Shown here: piece after piece, positions 35,005 through 44,756 of the stretch
Position numbering within the stretch: position 1 is the first letter of the stretch
Layout: every line of letters begins with the position of its first letter
Source of the DNA: Candidatus Omnitrophota bacterium
GTDB lineage: Bacteria; Omnitrophota; Omnitrophia; Omnitrophales; Aquincolibacteriaceae
Assembly (NCBI GenBank): GCA_022711115.1
Contig: JAKLFP010000008.1
Coordinates: 70,617 to 132,783 of the forward strand
Direction of reading: 5' to 3'
DNA: 62,167 nucleotides
Notes under the pieces: generated by a model
The model's database searches: none
What the model saw: only the letters and a program-made list of their open reading frames with translations
What the model was told of the DNA's origin: nothing
Program-made: the position numbers and the translations under genes

Positions 35005-36957
35005 ATGACGCCTGTGAACAATTTTAAAAAGAAATTGCCCCCTTTCAAAAATGGACGGAATCGTCGTCCGGCCCCGAAACCGGGCGGAGACCCGGAGCGT
35101 AAGAAATTGATCGCTTTATTTTTAGTGCCTCTTGCGATCTTTATTCTTCTTCAGATTTTCGTGTTTCCGGGTTTTGAACTTAAAGAACTCAGCTATTCTG
35201 AATTCTACAGGATGCTGCAGCGCAATGCGGAAACCGGCGAAATCCTTTCCTGCGAATTAGTGGAGAACGTCGTGCAGGGGAAAACCATTACAGGTTCATT
35301 CTTCCAAGTTCATGTCCCTTTAAGCGATCCTGAAATTATTCCCCTGATCAGAAAAAACGTTCCGAATTTTTCGGTCAATCCGCCGCAAACTTTTTGGCGC
35401 AATCTTTTTGCCGGAATTATCCCGACACTTTTGCTGATCGGTTTCTTTTGGTTTTTTGTCTACCGGGGCGTGCAACAGGGAGGGAATCGTGTTTTCTCGT
35501 TCGGGAAGTCCCGCGCAAAACTGGCGGATAAAGAAAAAAGTCCGATTACGTTCAAGGATGTTGCGGGAGTGGATGAAGCCAAGGAGGAACTTCAGGAGAT
35601 CATTGAATTTCTGAAAGACCCCATGCGCTTTACCAAACTTGGCGGGCGTATCCCGAAAGGTGTTATTCTCATGGGGCCCCCGGGGACCGGGAAGACGCTT
35701 CTTGCGAAGGCTGTTGCCGGTGAAGCCGAGGTGCCGTTTTTTTCGATCAGCGGATCGGATTTTGTGGAAATGTTTGTCGGTGTCGGTGCGGCACGCGTGC
35801 GTGATCTTTTTGAACAGGCCAAACGAGCTGCTAAGGCCGGCGGACATGGTGCGATCATTTTTATTGATGAAATCGATGCCGTAGGCCGTCAGCGTTTTGC
35901 CGGTATCGGCGGGGGCCATGACGAACGGGAACAGACCCTGAATGCACTTCTTGTGGAGATGGATGGCTTTGACACACATGCGGGTGTGATCCTGATCGCT
36001 TCCACGAACAGGCCGGATGTGTTGGATCCTGCGCTGCTTCGTCCTGGGCGTTTTGACCGGCAGGTGGTGGTTCCTTTGCCGGATTTGGTGGGCCGGGAGG
36101 CAATCCTGAAGGTCCATGCCGAAAAAGTGAAGCTTGATCCCATCGTTGATTTTAAAACCATTGCGAAGCAAACGACTTATTTTTCCGGGGCCGATCTCGC
36201 CAACCTTGTGAACGAAGCGGCGCTTTTAGCGGCGCGTCTTAAAAAAGAATCCGTTGGGATGATCGAGCTGCAGGAATCCATTGAGCGCGTGATGGCCGGT
36301 CCGCAGCGTCGGAGCAAGAAAGTTTCGGATAAGGAACGGAAAATCGTGGCTCATCACGAATCCGGGCATGCGCTTGTGGCGCTTTTGACACCCGGCGCTG
36401 ATCCTGTCCACAAGGTAACAATTATCCCTCGGGGGATGGCGGGCGGATACACGATGAGTTTGCCGGAAGAAGATCGGACGCTTCACAGCAAGACATTCTT
36501 TTTGTCATCCATCCCGGTGCTGATGGGCGGCCGGGTTGCCGAAGAAATCATTTTTGGAGATATTACGACCGGTGGGCATAACGACCTTCAGAAAGCCACA
36601 CAGATTGCCAGAGAAATGGTTTGCCGTTTTGGGATGAGTGAAAAAATGGGACCCGTGGTGCTTGGCAAAGAGGGCGGCATGGTTTTTCTTGGCCGGGACC
36701 TCATGGAAGAAAAAAATTATTCTGAAGACACGGCACGTATGATCGATGCTGAGGTCAAAAGGATCCTTGAAGAAGGCTACAAAATGGCGAAGAAGCTCCT
36801 CACTGAAAACCGGGAAAAACTGGAAGCTTTGGCGAAGCTGCTTTTAGAAAAAGAAACCCTTGATGCCGAAGAGATCCGAAAGGTTACCGGACTCGGCAAT
36901 GTTCCTGCGCCTGCGAATATCAATGTGTCTGCAGAAGGCGAGAAGCCTGCGGCGTGA
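35005..36957 (+). CDS. ftsH: ATP-dependent zinc metalloprotease FtsH
   Basis: Protein of 650 residues. Two transmembrane helices (about 34-55 and 130-152) flank a periplasmic segment. The AAA+ module has Walker A GPPGTGKT, Walker [12 protein letters not shown] and the second region of homology [20 protein letters not shown]. The zinc site HHESGH sits near residue 450 with the third ligand in the [10 protein letters not shown] area. Degrades membrane and regulatory proteins in the inner membrane. The stop overlaps the folP GTG, the common ftsH-folP pairing. Confidence 0.97.
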   Translation: MTPVNNFKKKLPPFKNGRNRRPAPKPGGDPERKKLIALFLVPLAIFILLQIFVFPGFELKELSYSEFYRMLQRNAETGEILSCELVENVVQGKTITGSFFQVHVPLSDPEIIPLIRKNVPNFSVNPPQTFWRNLFAGIIPTLLLIGFFWFFVYRGVQQGGNRVFSFGKSRAKLADKEKSPITFKDVAGVDEAKEELQEIIEFLKDPMRFTKLGGRIPKGVILMGPPGTGKTLLAKAVAGEAEVPFFSISGSDFVEMFVGVGAARVRDLFEQAKRAAKAGGHGAIIFIDEIDAVGRQRFAGIGGGHDEREQTLNALLVEMDGFDTHAGVILIASTNRPDVLDPALLRPGRFDRQVVVPLPDLVGREAILKVHAEKVKLDPIVDFKTIAKQTTYFSGADLANLVNEAALLAARLKKESVGMIELQESIERVMAGPQRRSKKVSDKERKIVAHHESGHALVALLTPGADPVHKVTIIPRGMAGGYTMSLPEEDRTLHSKTFFLSSIPVLMGGRVAEEIIFGDITTGGHNDLQKATQIAREMVCRFGMSEKMGPVVLGKEGGMVFLGRDLMEEKNYSEDTARMIDAEVKRILEEGYKMAKKLLTENREKLEALAKLLLEKETLDAEEIRKVTGLGNVPAPANINVSAEGEKPAA

Positions 36958-37790
36958 TCTGGCAGATCCGACAGAACACCCTTTCGTTTGATCGGACCGT
37001 CCTGATGGGCATCCTGAACGTAACCCCGGATTCTTTTTCGGATGGGGGCTGTTATCTGGATGGAGAAAAGGCCTTTGAACGTGCTTTGCAAATGATCGAA
37101 GAAGGTGCGGATATCCTGGATCTGGGAGCAGAATCCACACGTCCAGGAGCCAAGTCGGTATCGGCAGAAGAAGAACTTGGACGATTATTACCGCTCGTTA
37201 CGCGTCTTCGCCAGAAAGTAAATCTTCCGATTTCGATCGATACCACCAAGGTGGAGGTGGCGCGTCAATGCTTGGAAGCCGGGGCGGATATCATCAATGA
37301 TGTTAGCGGTCTGAGACGATCCGGCAGCGAGATGGCGAAGATTGCTCGACAATTCGGTTCAGGGATGGTTTTGATGCACAGCCGGGGCACACCTGAAACG
37401 ATGCAAGGCTTGGCGGAATACCGGGATGTTGTGACGGAAGTCGTGAGGGAGCTTCGTGAAAGTGTCTGTTTTGCCACGGAGGCCGGCGTGAAACCCGAAC
37501 AGATTGTGATCGATCCCGGGCTCGGGTTTGCGAAGACTGCAGGGCAAAGTTTTGAAATATTGAAGCATTTGCGTGTTTTTCATGAAATCGGTTTACCGCT
37601 TATGATAGGTCCTTCCCGGAAGTCTTTTGTCGGGCAAGTAACGGGGAGAAACCCGAAGGAGCGCGAATTTGGAACAGCCGCTTGCGTGGCAGTGGCGGTG
37701 ATGCGTGGAGTGCAGATTCTAAGGGTCCATGAAGTTGGTGCGATGCGTGATGTGATCCGTATGACAGAAACCATTAAAGGAGATGAATGA
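36954..37790 (+). CDS. folP: Dihydropteroate synthase
   Basis: TIM-barrel enzyme of 278 residues in folate synthesis. MGILNVTPDSFSDGG is the first signature, DLGAESTRPGA the second, and VIDPGLGFAKT and the GPSRKSF loop (sulfonamide and phosphate site) are intact. Start is GTG overlapping the ftsH stop (GTGA). It overlaps the small lipoprotein gene by 1-4 bp at its end. Confidence 0.96.
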   Translation: MIWQIRQNTLSFDRTVLMGILNVTPDSFSDGGCYLDGEKAFERALQMIEEGADILDLGAESTRPGAKSVSAEEELGRLLPLVTRLRQKVNLPISIDTTKVEVARQCLEAGADIINDVSGLRRSGSEMAKIARQFGSGMVLMHSRGTPETMQGLAEYRDVVTEVVRELRESVCFATEAGVKPEQIVIDPGLGFAKTAGQSFEILKHLRVFHEIGLPLMIGPSRKSFVGQVTGRNPKEREFGTAACVAVAVMRGVQILRVHEVGAMRDVIRMTETIKGDE

Positions 37791-38077
37791 TGAAACCCAA
37801 AATATCTTTTTATCCGGTCATTTTGATTTTAGTCGCAAGTATTGCCCTAGGGGGTTGTTTTATGGAAAAACCTTTGCTGGAAGAGGGAATGCCTAAAGAT
37901 GAGGTTCTTTTAATATTGGGGGCACCGACTAAAATAGAAAAAGTGAATGGCAAGGAAGTCCATGTTTATATTGTAAAAACTAACGTGGATTCTTGGGCGC
38001 GAAGAATTACATACGATAAGAAAAATCTTATAGAAAATATTGAGGCCGTCGACTATAAAGAAGAGACCAAGTCATAG
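37790..38077 (+). CDS. Small lipoprotein, BamE/SmpA-like
   Basis: Protein of 95 residues with a lipobox (ALGGC, modified Cys near 23) and a mature part EEGMPKDEVLLILGAPTKIE...VHVY, the helix-strand pattern of BamE/SmpA-OmlA domains that clip to outer-membrane assembly machinery. Start is one of two tandem ATGs (37787/37790) overlapping the folP stop. A role in outer-membrane biogenesis is inference. Confidence 0.7.
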   Translation: MKPKISFYPVILILVASIALGGCFMEKPLLEEGMPKDEVLLILGAPTKIEKVNGKEVHVYIVKTNVDSWARRITYDKKNLIENIEAVDYKEETKS

Positions 38078-38101
38078 GATATCTCTAAAGGAGCCATCGT
38101 C

Positions 38102-38851
38102 ATGTCAGGACATTCGAAGTGGGCGAGTATCAAACATAAAAAAGCGCTCGTAGACGCCAAGCGCGGCCAGGCTTTTACCAAATTCATTCGCGAGATTACT
38201 GTGGCCGCGAAATCCGGAGGCGGGGATCCGAATACAAACCCGCGTCTTCGCACGGCAATCCAGTCGGCTAGGGAAGCCAACATGCCGGCAGACAATATCG
38301 ACCGCGCGATCAAAAAAGGAACCGGTGAACTCGAGGGTGTGTCCTATGAAGAAGTGACCTACGAAGGGTTTGGTTCTGAGGGGACTGCGGTCCTTGTCGC
38401 GTGTCTGACAGATAATAAAAACCGATCGGCATCCGAAATCCGTAGTGTGTTCAACAAAAACGGCGGGAACATGGGAGGTGCCGGGGCGGTGGCTTGGATG
38501 TTTGAGAAAAAAGGTCTTATGGTCATTCAAAAATCGGCGACCACAGAAGACCAGCTTATGGAGATCGTGCTAGGTGCCGGGGCCGAAGACATGTCCTCAA
38601 CGGACCAGGTCTTTGAGGTGATCACGGCGACGCATGATCTTTGGACGGTTCGAGAAGCTGTGGAAAAGGCGGGGATCAAGGTTGAAAGTGCGAACCTGAC
38701 CATGATTCCCAAAAACATGGTCAAAGTCAGTGCGGACACCGGCCGTACCGTCTTAAAATTGATCGAAGCGCTTGAAGATCATGACGATGTGCAGAATGTT
38801 TATTCCAACGCGGATATTCCGGATGAAGTGATGAAGGAGATCGCCGGTTGA
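38102..38851 (+). CDS. yebC: YebC/PmpR-family protein
   Basis: Protein of 249 residues starting MSGHSKWASIKHKK, the family's invariant N-terminus, with the three-domain YebC layout (GEGTAVLVACLTDNKNR-like strand present as GSEGTAVLVACLTDNKN). Known members act as regulators or ease ribosome stalling at proline stretches. AAAGGAG precedes it. As often seen, it sits before ruvC-ruvA-ruvB, although a strong terminator separates them here. Confidence 0.95.
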   Translation: MSGHSKWASIKHKKALVDAKRGQAFTKFIREITVAAKSGGGDPNTNPRLRTAIQSAREANMPADNIDRAIKKGTGELEGVSYEEVTYEGFGSEGTAVLVACLTDNKNRSASEIRSVFNKNGGNMGGAGAVAWMFEKKGLMVIQKSATTEDQLMEIVLGAGAEDMSSTDQVFEVITATHDLWTVREAVEKAGIKVESANLTMIPKNMVKVSADTGRTVLKLIEALEDHDDVQNVYSNADIPDEVMKEIAG

Positions 38852-38876
38852 TTTTGTCCATCCGAACGAGCAATAT

Positions 38877-38915
38877 GGGACAGGCGTTGATTGACAGCCT
38901 GTCCCGTTTGTTTTT
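38877..38915 (+). terminator. Intrinsic terminator between yebC and ruvC
   Basis: GGGACAGGC (38877-38885) and GCCTGTCCC (38897-38905) form a perfect 9-bp stem with an 11-nt loop, followed by GTTTGTTTTT. The ruvC ribosome site begins right after the T-run, so ruvCAB either has read-through supply or a promoter hidden in this segment. Confidence 0.88.
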
Positions 38916-38926
38916 CAGGGGGGCCC

Positions 38927-39418
38927 ATGCTCGTTTTAGGGGTTGATCCCGGCACTCACAAAACAGGTGTCGGCATCCTTGAGGCCGACGGCCAGCAATT
39001 CAAGCTCATTCATTGCGGTACAATCCGCGCCAATTCCAAAGATCCGGTTGGGAAGCGACTTCTGCACGTTTTTGATTCCCTCCAAACCGTGATCCGCAGC
39101 TTTCATCCTCGGGTGATGGCGCTTGAGACTCTTTTTTTTTCAAAAGACATTCAGGCCGTGGAACGGATCGGTCAAGCGCGCGCCTGTGCCATGCTCGCAG
39201 CTACCAAGGAGGGGATCGAGGTGGTAGAATACGGTCCGATGGTTGTCAAAAAATCCGTGACAGGGAACGGGCACGCGACGAAAGAACAGGTGCAGTTCAT
39301 GATCAAGCGGCTTTTGAATTTAAAAGACGCTCCGGCGCTCGATGCCTCGGATGCGCTGGCCATCGCCATGTGCCATTTGCATAATTCTAAGAGGAAGGTT
39401 CTATGTACCATTACCTGA
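38927..39418 (+). CDS. ruvC: Holliday junction resolvase RuvC
   Basis: Endonuclease of 163 residues. LGVDPGTHKTG gives the first catalytic Asp (D7), ALETLFF the Glu, and APALDASDALAIAMCH the two C-terminal acids. ATG 38927 with GGGGGG upstream is preferred to the earlier TTG at 38891, which lies in the terminator. Overlaps ruvA by 16 bp. Confidence 0.94.
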   Translation: MLVLGVDPGTHKTGVGILEADGQQFKLIHCGTIRANSKDPVGKRLLHVFDSLQTVIRSFHPRVMALETLFFSKDIQAVERIGQARACAMLAATKEGIEVVEYGPMVVKKSVTGNGHATKEQVQFMIKRLLNLKDAPALDASDALAIAMCHLHNSKRKVLCTIT

Positions 39419-40005
39419 ACGGAAAAATCGCGGAAAAAACACCGGCGGCAGTCATCCTGGACGTAAACGGAATCGGTTATGAAATCCGGATCTCGGTGAA
39501 TACGTTTTCCGCGTTGCCGGGACTTGGCCAACCCGCAAAATTGCTGACGCATTTTATCGTGCGCGAAGACGCACAGTTGCTGTTCGGTTTTGCCACAGAA
39601 GAAGAGCGGGAGCTTTTTAAATTATTGCTCTCGGTTTCCGGGATTGGTCCTAAGATGGCAATCACATTACTTTCCGGTATGACGATTTCGGAACTTAAAG
39701 CGGCGATTCGAGAAGGTTCGTTGGCGGTACTGACTTCAGTGTCCGGGATTGGACGAAAGACGGCGGAGCGTGTGGTCGTAGAACTGAAAGACAAATTGCC
39801 TCGCGAAACCGGCAAAGACTCCAAAGACATCATTCATGATATGAGCGTTTCCGATCAAATCGTGGAAGATGCGGTCCAGGCGCTTGTGTCGCTCGGTTAT
39901 GTCAAGCAAAAGGCCAAAGAAACCGTTCAGAAAGTATTGAAAGTCAGTCTTGGGAAAAAACTAACGGTCGAAGAGATTATCCGGGCGGCGTTGAAACATG
40001 TATAA
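39403..40005 (+). CDS. ruvA: Holliday junction branch migration protein RuvA
   Basis: Protein of 200 residues with an OB-fold start (MYHYLNGKIAEKTPAAVILD), two helix-hairpin-helix motifs (VSGIGPKMAITLLSG and VSGIGRKTAERVV) and a C-terminal UBA-like domain (VQALVSLGYVKQKAKETVQK) that contacts RuvB. It tetramerises on Holliday junctions. Starts within the ruvC end. Confidence 0.96.
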   Translation: MYHYLNGKIAEKTPAAVILDVNGIGYEIRISVNTFSALPGLGQPAKLLTHFIVREDAQLLFGFATEEERELFKLLLSVSGIGPKMAITLLSGMTISELKAAIREGSLAVLTSVSGIGRKTAERVVVELKDKLPRETGKDSKDIIHDMSVSDQIVEDAVQALVSLGYVKQKAKETVQKVLKVSLGKKLTVEEIIRAALKHV

Positions 40006-40006
40006 A

Positions 40007-40036
40007 ACCCCTGTCAAATCCGGGATTTGCCAGGGT
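40007..40036 (+). other. Hairpin in the ruvA-ruvB gap
   Basis: CCCCTGTCAAATCC and GGATTTGCCAGGG pair almost perfectly (one mismatch) just after the ruvA stop, but no T-run follows. The ruvB ribosome site AAGGAG begins 5 nt downstream, so it may be an RNA-processing or translation-tuning element and not a terminator. Confidence 0.5.
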
Positions 40037-40050
40037 GATAAGGAGATAGG

Positions 40051-41070
40051 ATGCCGGAAGAGAGATTCATAGATCAGGACGCAAGGCCGGAAGAGGTTGA
40101 ATTTGAAGTTACGCTTAGACCGACCACGCTCGACGAATTTATCGGCCAGATACGATTAAAAGAAAATCTCAAGGTTTTTATCGAGGCCGCGCTGGGTCGC
40201 AAGGAATCGCTCGATCATATCCTGCTTTTCGGGCCTCCGGGGCTTGGAAAGACCACGCTTGCCAATATTATCGCTAACCGAATGAAAGCCAAGATTCATC
40301 AGGTGTCCGGTCCGGTGCTGGAACGGGCGGGGGATTTGGCGGGAATCCTGACCAACCTTGAAAAGGGAGATGTGCTTTTTATCGATGAAATCCACCGCAT
40401 CCCGCATGTGGTGGAGGAATATCTTTATTCCGCTATGGAAGATTTCTCGATCGAAATCATGATTGATAAAGGGCCGCACGCGCGTTCGGTCAAGATGCAG
40501 TTGCCGCGATTTACTTTGATTGGTGCGACCACGCGTAGCGGACTTCTCACAGCACCTTTGCGTTCACGGTTCGGAATTGTGGAACGACTCAATTACTACG
40601 AGGCCGAATACCTTGCGCAGATCGTGAAGCGTTCTGCCAAACTTCTTGAAATCGGGATCGATGAAAAAGGAGCGCGTGAGATCGCAGGCCGCTCGCGCGG
40701 TACCCCGCGTATTGCAAACCGTTTGCTTCGCCGTGTTCGGGATTACGCGCAAGTCAAAGCCGATGGAAAGATTACGGCCGAAGTCGCGGATCAAGGACTC
40801 AAGATGCTCGGCGTTGATCAGGAGGGTCTGGATCCTATGGACAAAAGGATCCTGGAATATATTCTCAAAGAATGCAAAGGCGGTCCGGTGGGTATCAACA
40901 GCCTTGCCGTGGGTGTTGGCGAAGACGGCGAAACAATCGAAGAAATTTATGAGCCTTATCTGATTCAGCAGGGATTTTTAAAGCGCACTGCTTCCGGACG
41001 CGTTCTGACCGAACGTGCTTATCAACATTTCAACGTCGAACCTCCCGCTCACTCCCAACAACTTTTCTGA
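40051..41070 (+). CDS. ruvB: Holliday junction branch migration helicase RuvB
   Basis: AAA+ motor of 339 residues. Walker A GPPGLGKT is at 61-68, Walker B VLFIDEIH ends at 115, sensor I is IGATTRSG and the arginine finger region reads PLRSRFGI; the C-terminal winged helix ([15 protein letters not shown], ending [11 protein letters not shown]) is intact. AAGGAG precedes the ATG. The membrane glycosyltransferase gene follows 9 bp later. Confidence 0.97.
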   Translation: MPEERFIDQDARPEEVEFEVTLRPTTLDEFIGQIRLKENLKVFIEAALGRKESLDHILLFGPPGLGKTTLANIIANRMKAKIHQVSGPVLERAGDLAGILTNLEKGDVLFIDEIHRIPHVVEEYLYSAMEDFSIEIMIDKGPHARSVKMQLPRFTLIGATTRSGLLTAPLRSRFGIVERLNYYEAEYLAQIVKRSAKLLEIGIDEKGAREIAGRSRGTPRIANRLLRRVRDYAQVKADGKITAEVADQGLKMLGVDQEGLDPMDKRILEYILKECKGGPVGINSLAVGVGEDGETIEEIYEPYLIQQGFLKRTASGRVLTERAYQHFNVEPPAHSQQLF

Positions 41071-41079
41071 TCCGATGTC

Positions 41080-42924
41080 ATGAAAAAAGACGTCATGGCC
41101 GTCGGAGACAGAAAAGAAAGAACCCTTTTGCTCCTTTTGGTGGCCGTTGCGCTTCTGCTCCGTGCGTTTTGGTTCAGTGATTATGCAAAGGCGGATTTTT
41201 TCCCTTTTATCAAAGATTCGGACAGCCAGGAATATTTTCTGAAAGCCAACGACATCGCTGCGGGCGACTTCTTTCGGAAAGACCTTAATCTGAGCTGGCC
41301 TTTTTATGCCTATTTTCTCGGATTTTTTCTGAAGCTTTTTTCCGGGAATCTGGTCCCGGTGCTGCTCCTGCAGTATTTGCTGGGGGCGGTGAATGGCGTT
41401 CTGATTTTTTTGATTGGCAAAAAACTTTTCAATCCGACGGTAGGATGGATTGCCGCACTTCTATGCGCCTGCTACGCTCTTTTTGTTTTCTATGAAAGCA
41501 TGCTGATGTACACAAGTCTCTCCGTCTTTCTGACGTCACTGTTTTTTCTTGTGCTCCTGGAGCTACAAGAGCGTCTCTCGTTGAAGCGGATGCTGGGAGC
41601 CGGGATTCTTTTCGGGATCGGGAATCTAACCCAGGCGAATATGCTCATTTTTGGTTTTCTCGCGATCCTTTGGGTCTTATGGCACCGAAAGGAAAGCTTT
41701 AAAAAGGCGTGGATCTTTTCCGCTGTTTTTTTTACGGGCTTTTTTATGGTCGTCCTGCCCCAGATGGCGCGTGATTCTGTCGCCAGTAAAGCGCTGACCC
41801 TTGGGCCACAGAACCTGGGGGTGAATTTCTATATAGGAAATAATCCCGAGGCAGGCGGCGTTTTTGTCTGTCCTTCAAATTTTACCAGTACTCAGAGAGG
41901 AATCTATAGCGATGCAAGAGCGATAGCGAGGGGAACTCTCAACCGGGATTTAAAAGACTCTGAAGTGTCGGGGTTCTGGGTTGGCAAAGCCCTTGCTTTT
42001 ATGCGGGAGCATCCTAAGGCGTATCTGAAATTGCTTCTTCAAAAGTTTGAAAATATTTTTTCGGGCAAGGAGTTTGTGATGGAACATGAGTACCGCTACG
42101 TCAAGGACAGCATCAGGGCGTATCGGCTGATGCTCCAGGATCTGAAGTGGGTCCTGCCGTTTGCGATTTTAGGCATGATTCTTTCTTTTCGGGCATTCGA
42201 AAGACATTTTCTATTGTTTCTCGCAATCGCTGCGATGGTTCTAGGGATGCTTATGTTTGTGGTCACTGAAAAACACCGCCTCGGCATTATCCCGTTCCTG
42301 AGTATTTTTGCCGGCCATTGTATTTTGGGTTTTTGGGAAACGTGGAAACAAAAACGGTATGGGTTGATTTTTTTAATGGTGGTTGTATTGTCCGGCTTAT
42401 ATCTGCTTTGCAATCAAGACGTTGCTGCGTCTCCTTCGCACCAGCGAGGTTGGGATGCGCATCAAGTTGATGAACGCCTTCTTCGCGTGAAAGATGATTT
42501 GGATCATGCGCGTTATCATTCAGCTTTGATCGAACTGGACTTATTGAATCGTAGGGTGCCGCGCAACCGTTTTGTCGTTTTTCATCAAGGGGCGGCTTAT
42601 TTTCTAAGAGGGGATCTGGAAGAGGCCGAGAATAAATTCAAAGAGGCCGTTAGGATTTTTCCATATTATGTCGATGCGCTTTATAATCTGGGGCTGCTTT
42701 ACAATAAAGAAGGGAAATACCCGGAAGCGGAAGCGATGTTGCGGAGGGCAATTTTTTTAGATCCTGACGATGTGGGAGTGGCCTTTGAGCTGGGTCTGAC
42801 GCTGAAAGCGACCGGGAGAAGGGAAGAAGCAAAAGCAGAATTCCAAAAGGCTCTTGGAGGGATGAACCGGTGGCGGACGGGTGATATCGCGATGATCCAA
42901 AAAGCATTAAAAGAACTCTCATAG
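41080..42924 (+). CDS. GT-C family membrane glycosyltransferase with C-terminal TPR repeats
   Basis: Protein of 614 residues. Residues 15-450 hold about ten transmembrane helices; the first extracytoplasmic loop has DSDSQEYFLKANDI, an acidic motif like that of PMT/ArnT (GT39/PMT_2) enzymes that use polyprenyl-phosphate sugars. From about residue 480 at least three TPR units follow (VFHQGAAYFLRGDLEEAENK, ALYNLGLLYNKEGKYPEAEA, GVAFELGLTLKATGRREEAK). The acceptor, lipid A, protein or glycan, cannot be told. Confidence 0.8.
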   Translation: MKKDVMAVGDRKERTLLLLLVAVALLLRAFWFSDYAKADFFPFIKDSDSQEYFLKANDIAAGDFFRKDLNLSWPFYAYFLGFFLKLFSGNLVPVLLLQYLLGAVNGVLIFLIGKKLFNPTVGWIAALLCACYALFVFYESMLMYTSLSVFLTSLFFLVLLELQERLSLKRMLGAGILFGIGNLTQANMLIFGFLAILWVLWHRKESFKKAWIFSAVFFTGFFMVVLPQMARDSVASKALTLGPQNLGVNFYIGNNPEAGGVFVCPSNFTSTQRGIYSDARAIARGTLNRDLKDSEVSGFWVGKALAFMREHPKAYLKLLLQKFENIFSGKEFVMEHEYRYVKDSIRAYRLMLQDLKWVLPFAILGMILSFRAFERHFLLFLAIAAMVLGMLMFVVTEKHRLGIIPFLSIFAGHCILGFWETWKQKRYGLIFLMVVVLSGLYLLCNQDVAASPSHQRGWDAHQVDERLLRVKDDLDHARYHSALIELDLLNRRVPRNRFVVFHQGAAYFLRGDLEEAENKFKEAVRIFPYYVDALYNLGLLYNKEGKYPEAEAMLRRAIFLDPDDVGVAFELGLTLKATGRREEAKAEFQKALGGMNRWRTGDIAMIQKALKELS

Positions 42925-43014
42925 ATTCTCAGCGGGCACTATTTTATTGAATGAAACTGTTTGAGGTCTTCATCGGATTTCTCATCCGTGTCGACGGATC
43001 GGGGGATGATTTTT

Positions 43015-43605
43015 ATGAAGCCAGACTTGGAAACAAGGGAAAAAGCTTTTTTCGACGCAGCGGCGGTATGGTGTAACGGGAAAAACGGGTTCGTACGGTT
43101 ACCGCTTCTCGGTTGGTTTGCTTATGTTTTTGTGAGATCCTTGGGTGATCCTCATTATCAAAGTGCTTTAAGCCTGCTTAATCTGGGCTTTCACGAGATC
43201 GGTCACTTGCTCTTTTCCTATTTTGGAAAGTTTATGTCTATTTTGGGCGGGACGATTCTGGAAACTCTCATACCTCTCTATGCCATGTTTCATTTTTACC
43301 GCCAAAAAGATTTTTTTGCGGTTGCGATGAGTTTCGGATGGCTTTCGACCGTTTTGTTCGGGATCGCCCGGTATGCCGGGGATGCGCAGAAAATGACGAT
43401 CCCTCTTGTTTCTCTTTCCTGGGAACCTACCATTCTGCATGATTGGAACTACCTCTTAAGCCAAGTCGGTCTTTTAAAACATGATGCATGGGTTGCTTTT
43501 CTTTTCCGTATAGCGGGAACTGGGTCCATGCTTTTGTGTTTTGGCTTTGGCGGCTGGTTAATCGTGCGGATGATTCTTGGAAAAAAAACAGGCCAGGAAG
43601 GATAA
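43015..43605 (+). CDS. Membrane protein with HExxH motif, uncharacterised
   Basis: Protein of 196 residues (ATG 43015, GGGGG 9 nt upstream; frame open from 42961). HEIGH at 60-64 sits in NLGFHEIGHLLFSYFG, next to hydrophobic segments, and further helices run through FFAVAMSFGWLSTVLFGIAR and the C-terminal GTGSMLLCFGFGGWLIVRMI. The motif matches the zinc-binding site of gluzincin/site-2-type proteases, but I do not recognise the family and see no certain third ligand; D/H in ILHDWNYLL is a candidate. Confidence 0.6.
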   Translation: MKPDLETREKAFFDAAAVWCNGKNGFVRLPLLGWFAYVFVRSLGDPHYQSALSLLNLGFHEIGHLLFSYFGKFMSILGGTILETLIPLYAMFHFYRQKDFFAVAMSFGWLSTVLFGIARYAGDAQKMTIPLVSLSWEPTILHDWNYLLSQVGLLKHDAWVAFLFRIAGTGSMLLCFGFGGWLIVRMILGKKTGQEG

Positions 43606-43714
43606 CCGTTTCTGTGAGGAGGTCTTCGGAGATTTCCGAGGTCTTTTCAGATATTTTTCTTTAAGTAAAAATCCTTGGCGTGTTATATTATCGTGATTGG
43701 AGATAGGTGAAATC

Positions 43715-43930
43715 ATGAGCGACCTTGCAAAAACCCTGATTTTTTTTGGGCTCATCCTTGTGGGCATGGGTATCTTTACGATTTTTTTTGACAAAGTCCC
43801 GGGATTAGGCAGACTTCCCGGGGATATTTTTTTTCGCAGAGGAAGCTTCACCTTCTATTTTCCTTTCACAACCTGTGTTTTATTAAGTCTCATCCTTACA
43901 CTCGCCTTCACTCTTTTTGGGAAAAAATGA
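43715..43930 (+). CDS. DUF2905 family small membrane protein
   Basis: Protein of 71 residues with two transmembrane helices (LIFFGLILVGMGIFTIFF and FPFTTCVLLSLILTLAFTLF) joined by KVPGLGRLPGDIFFRRGSFTFYFP, the DUF2905 signature. ATG 43715 has GGAGATAGG upstream; TTG 43697 is less likely. Function unknown. Followed at once by cdaA. In the ~110 bp before it, TATATT at about 43683 may be a -10. Confidence 0.87.
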   Translation: MSDLAKTLIFFGLILVGMGIFTIFFDKVPGLGRLPGDIFFRRGSFTFYFPFTTCVLLSLILTLAFTLFGKK

Positions 43931-43931
43931 T

Positions 43932-44756
43932 ATGTGGGAGTTTTTAACATCGTTCTGGCGACCGGCCATAGAAATCCTCTTTATTTGGTTCCTCATTTAT
44001 TCTGTGATCAGGTTTTTCCAGGGCACGCGCGCCATGCAGTTGCTTCTAGGATTGATTATCCTTGTCGTGATTTTTCTTGCGGCCAAATTTTTCGAGCTTA
44101 ATAGCATTATCTGGGTGCTTTCAAAAGTCTTCGCGGTCGGCGTGGTGGCAATCCTTATCATTTTTCAGCCTGAGATGCGCCGGGCACTGGTTCGTATCGG
44201 TTCTACCATGTCGGGCGGTTTTCTGCGGGGAAGCGGGACCATCGAAGAAGTGATCCGTGCCTGCGATCAAATGTCGAGGCGCGGGGTGGGGGCCTTGATC
44301 GCTTTTGAAAGGGATGTGGGACTCAAGAACTACATTGAAAGCGGTATGATGATCGACGCCAAGATCACCGCGGAACTTCTTGTCAGCATTTTTGACCCTA
44401 ATACGCCGACGCATGACGGTGCTGTCATCATTGCGGGGGACCGATTGGCTTCTTGCGGTTCGCTTTTTCCACTGACACAGGCCAGTGACTTGCCCTCTTC
44501 GATGGGCACGCGACACCGTGCGGCGATTGGTATTACGGAAGAAAGCGATGCGGTTTGCGTTGTCGTTTCGGAAGAAACAGGCAATATTTCGGTTTCGGTT
44601 TTTGGAAATTTGACCAAGGCGCTTGATCTTGAAGACTTAAAACGGATCCTTGAGGGATTATTCAAACCTGCGGAAAAGGATAAGAATTTTTTTAAGGAAT
44701 TCATCAAGAAGAACCAGAAACTTTTTCAATTTCATGGAAAGACTAAGGAATCATGA
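43932..44756 (+). CDS. cdaA: Diadenylate cyclase CdaA
   Basis: Membrane-bound c-di-AMP synthase of 274 residues. Three N-terminal helices (to about residue 78) precede the DAC domain with DGAVIIAGD at 162-170 and GTRHRAAIG at 192-200, both nucleotide-binding motifs intact. ATG 43932 is chosen over an in-frame TTG at 43917 inside the previous gene. The stop overlaps the cdaR start. glmM, which often follows, is not present. Confidence 0.94.
   Translation: MWEFLTSFWRPAIEILFIWFLIYSVIRFFQGTRAMQLLLGLIILVVIFLAAKFFELNSIIWVLSKVFAVGVVAILIIFQPEMRRALVRIGSTMSGGFLRGSGTIEEVIRACDQMSRRGVGALIAFERDVGLKNYIESGMMIDAKITAELLVSIFDPNTPTHDGAVIIAGDRLASCGSLFPLTQASDLPSSMGTRHRAAIGITEESDAVCVVVSEETGNISVSVFGNLTKALDLEDLKRILEGLFKPAEKDKNFFKEFIKKNQKLFQFHGKTKES

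Noticed and set aside
35320-36171. 283-codon minus-strand ORF across ftsH
   Set aside because: It lies wholly antisense to the AAA+ region of a highly conserved gene; its length reflects the low stop frequency opposite GC-rich codons.
38891-38896. TTGACA as -35 of a ruvC promoter
   Set aside because: It is in the terminator loop and no -10-like hexamer lies 16-18 bp downstream.
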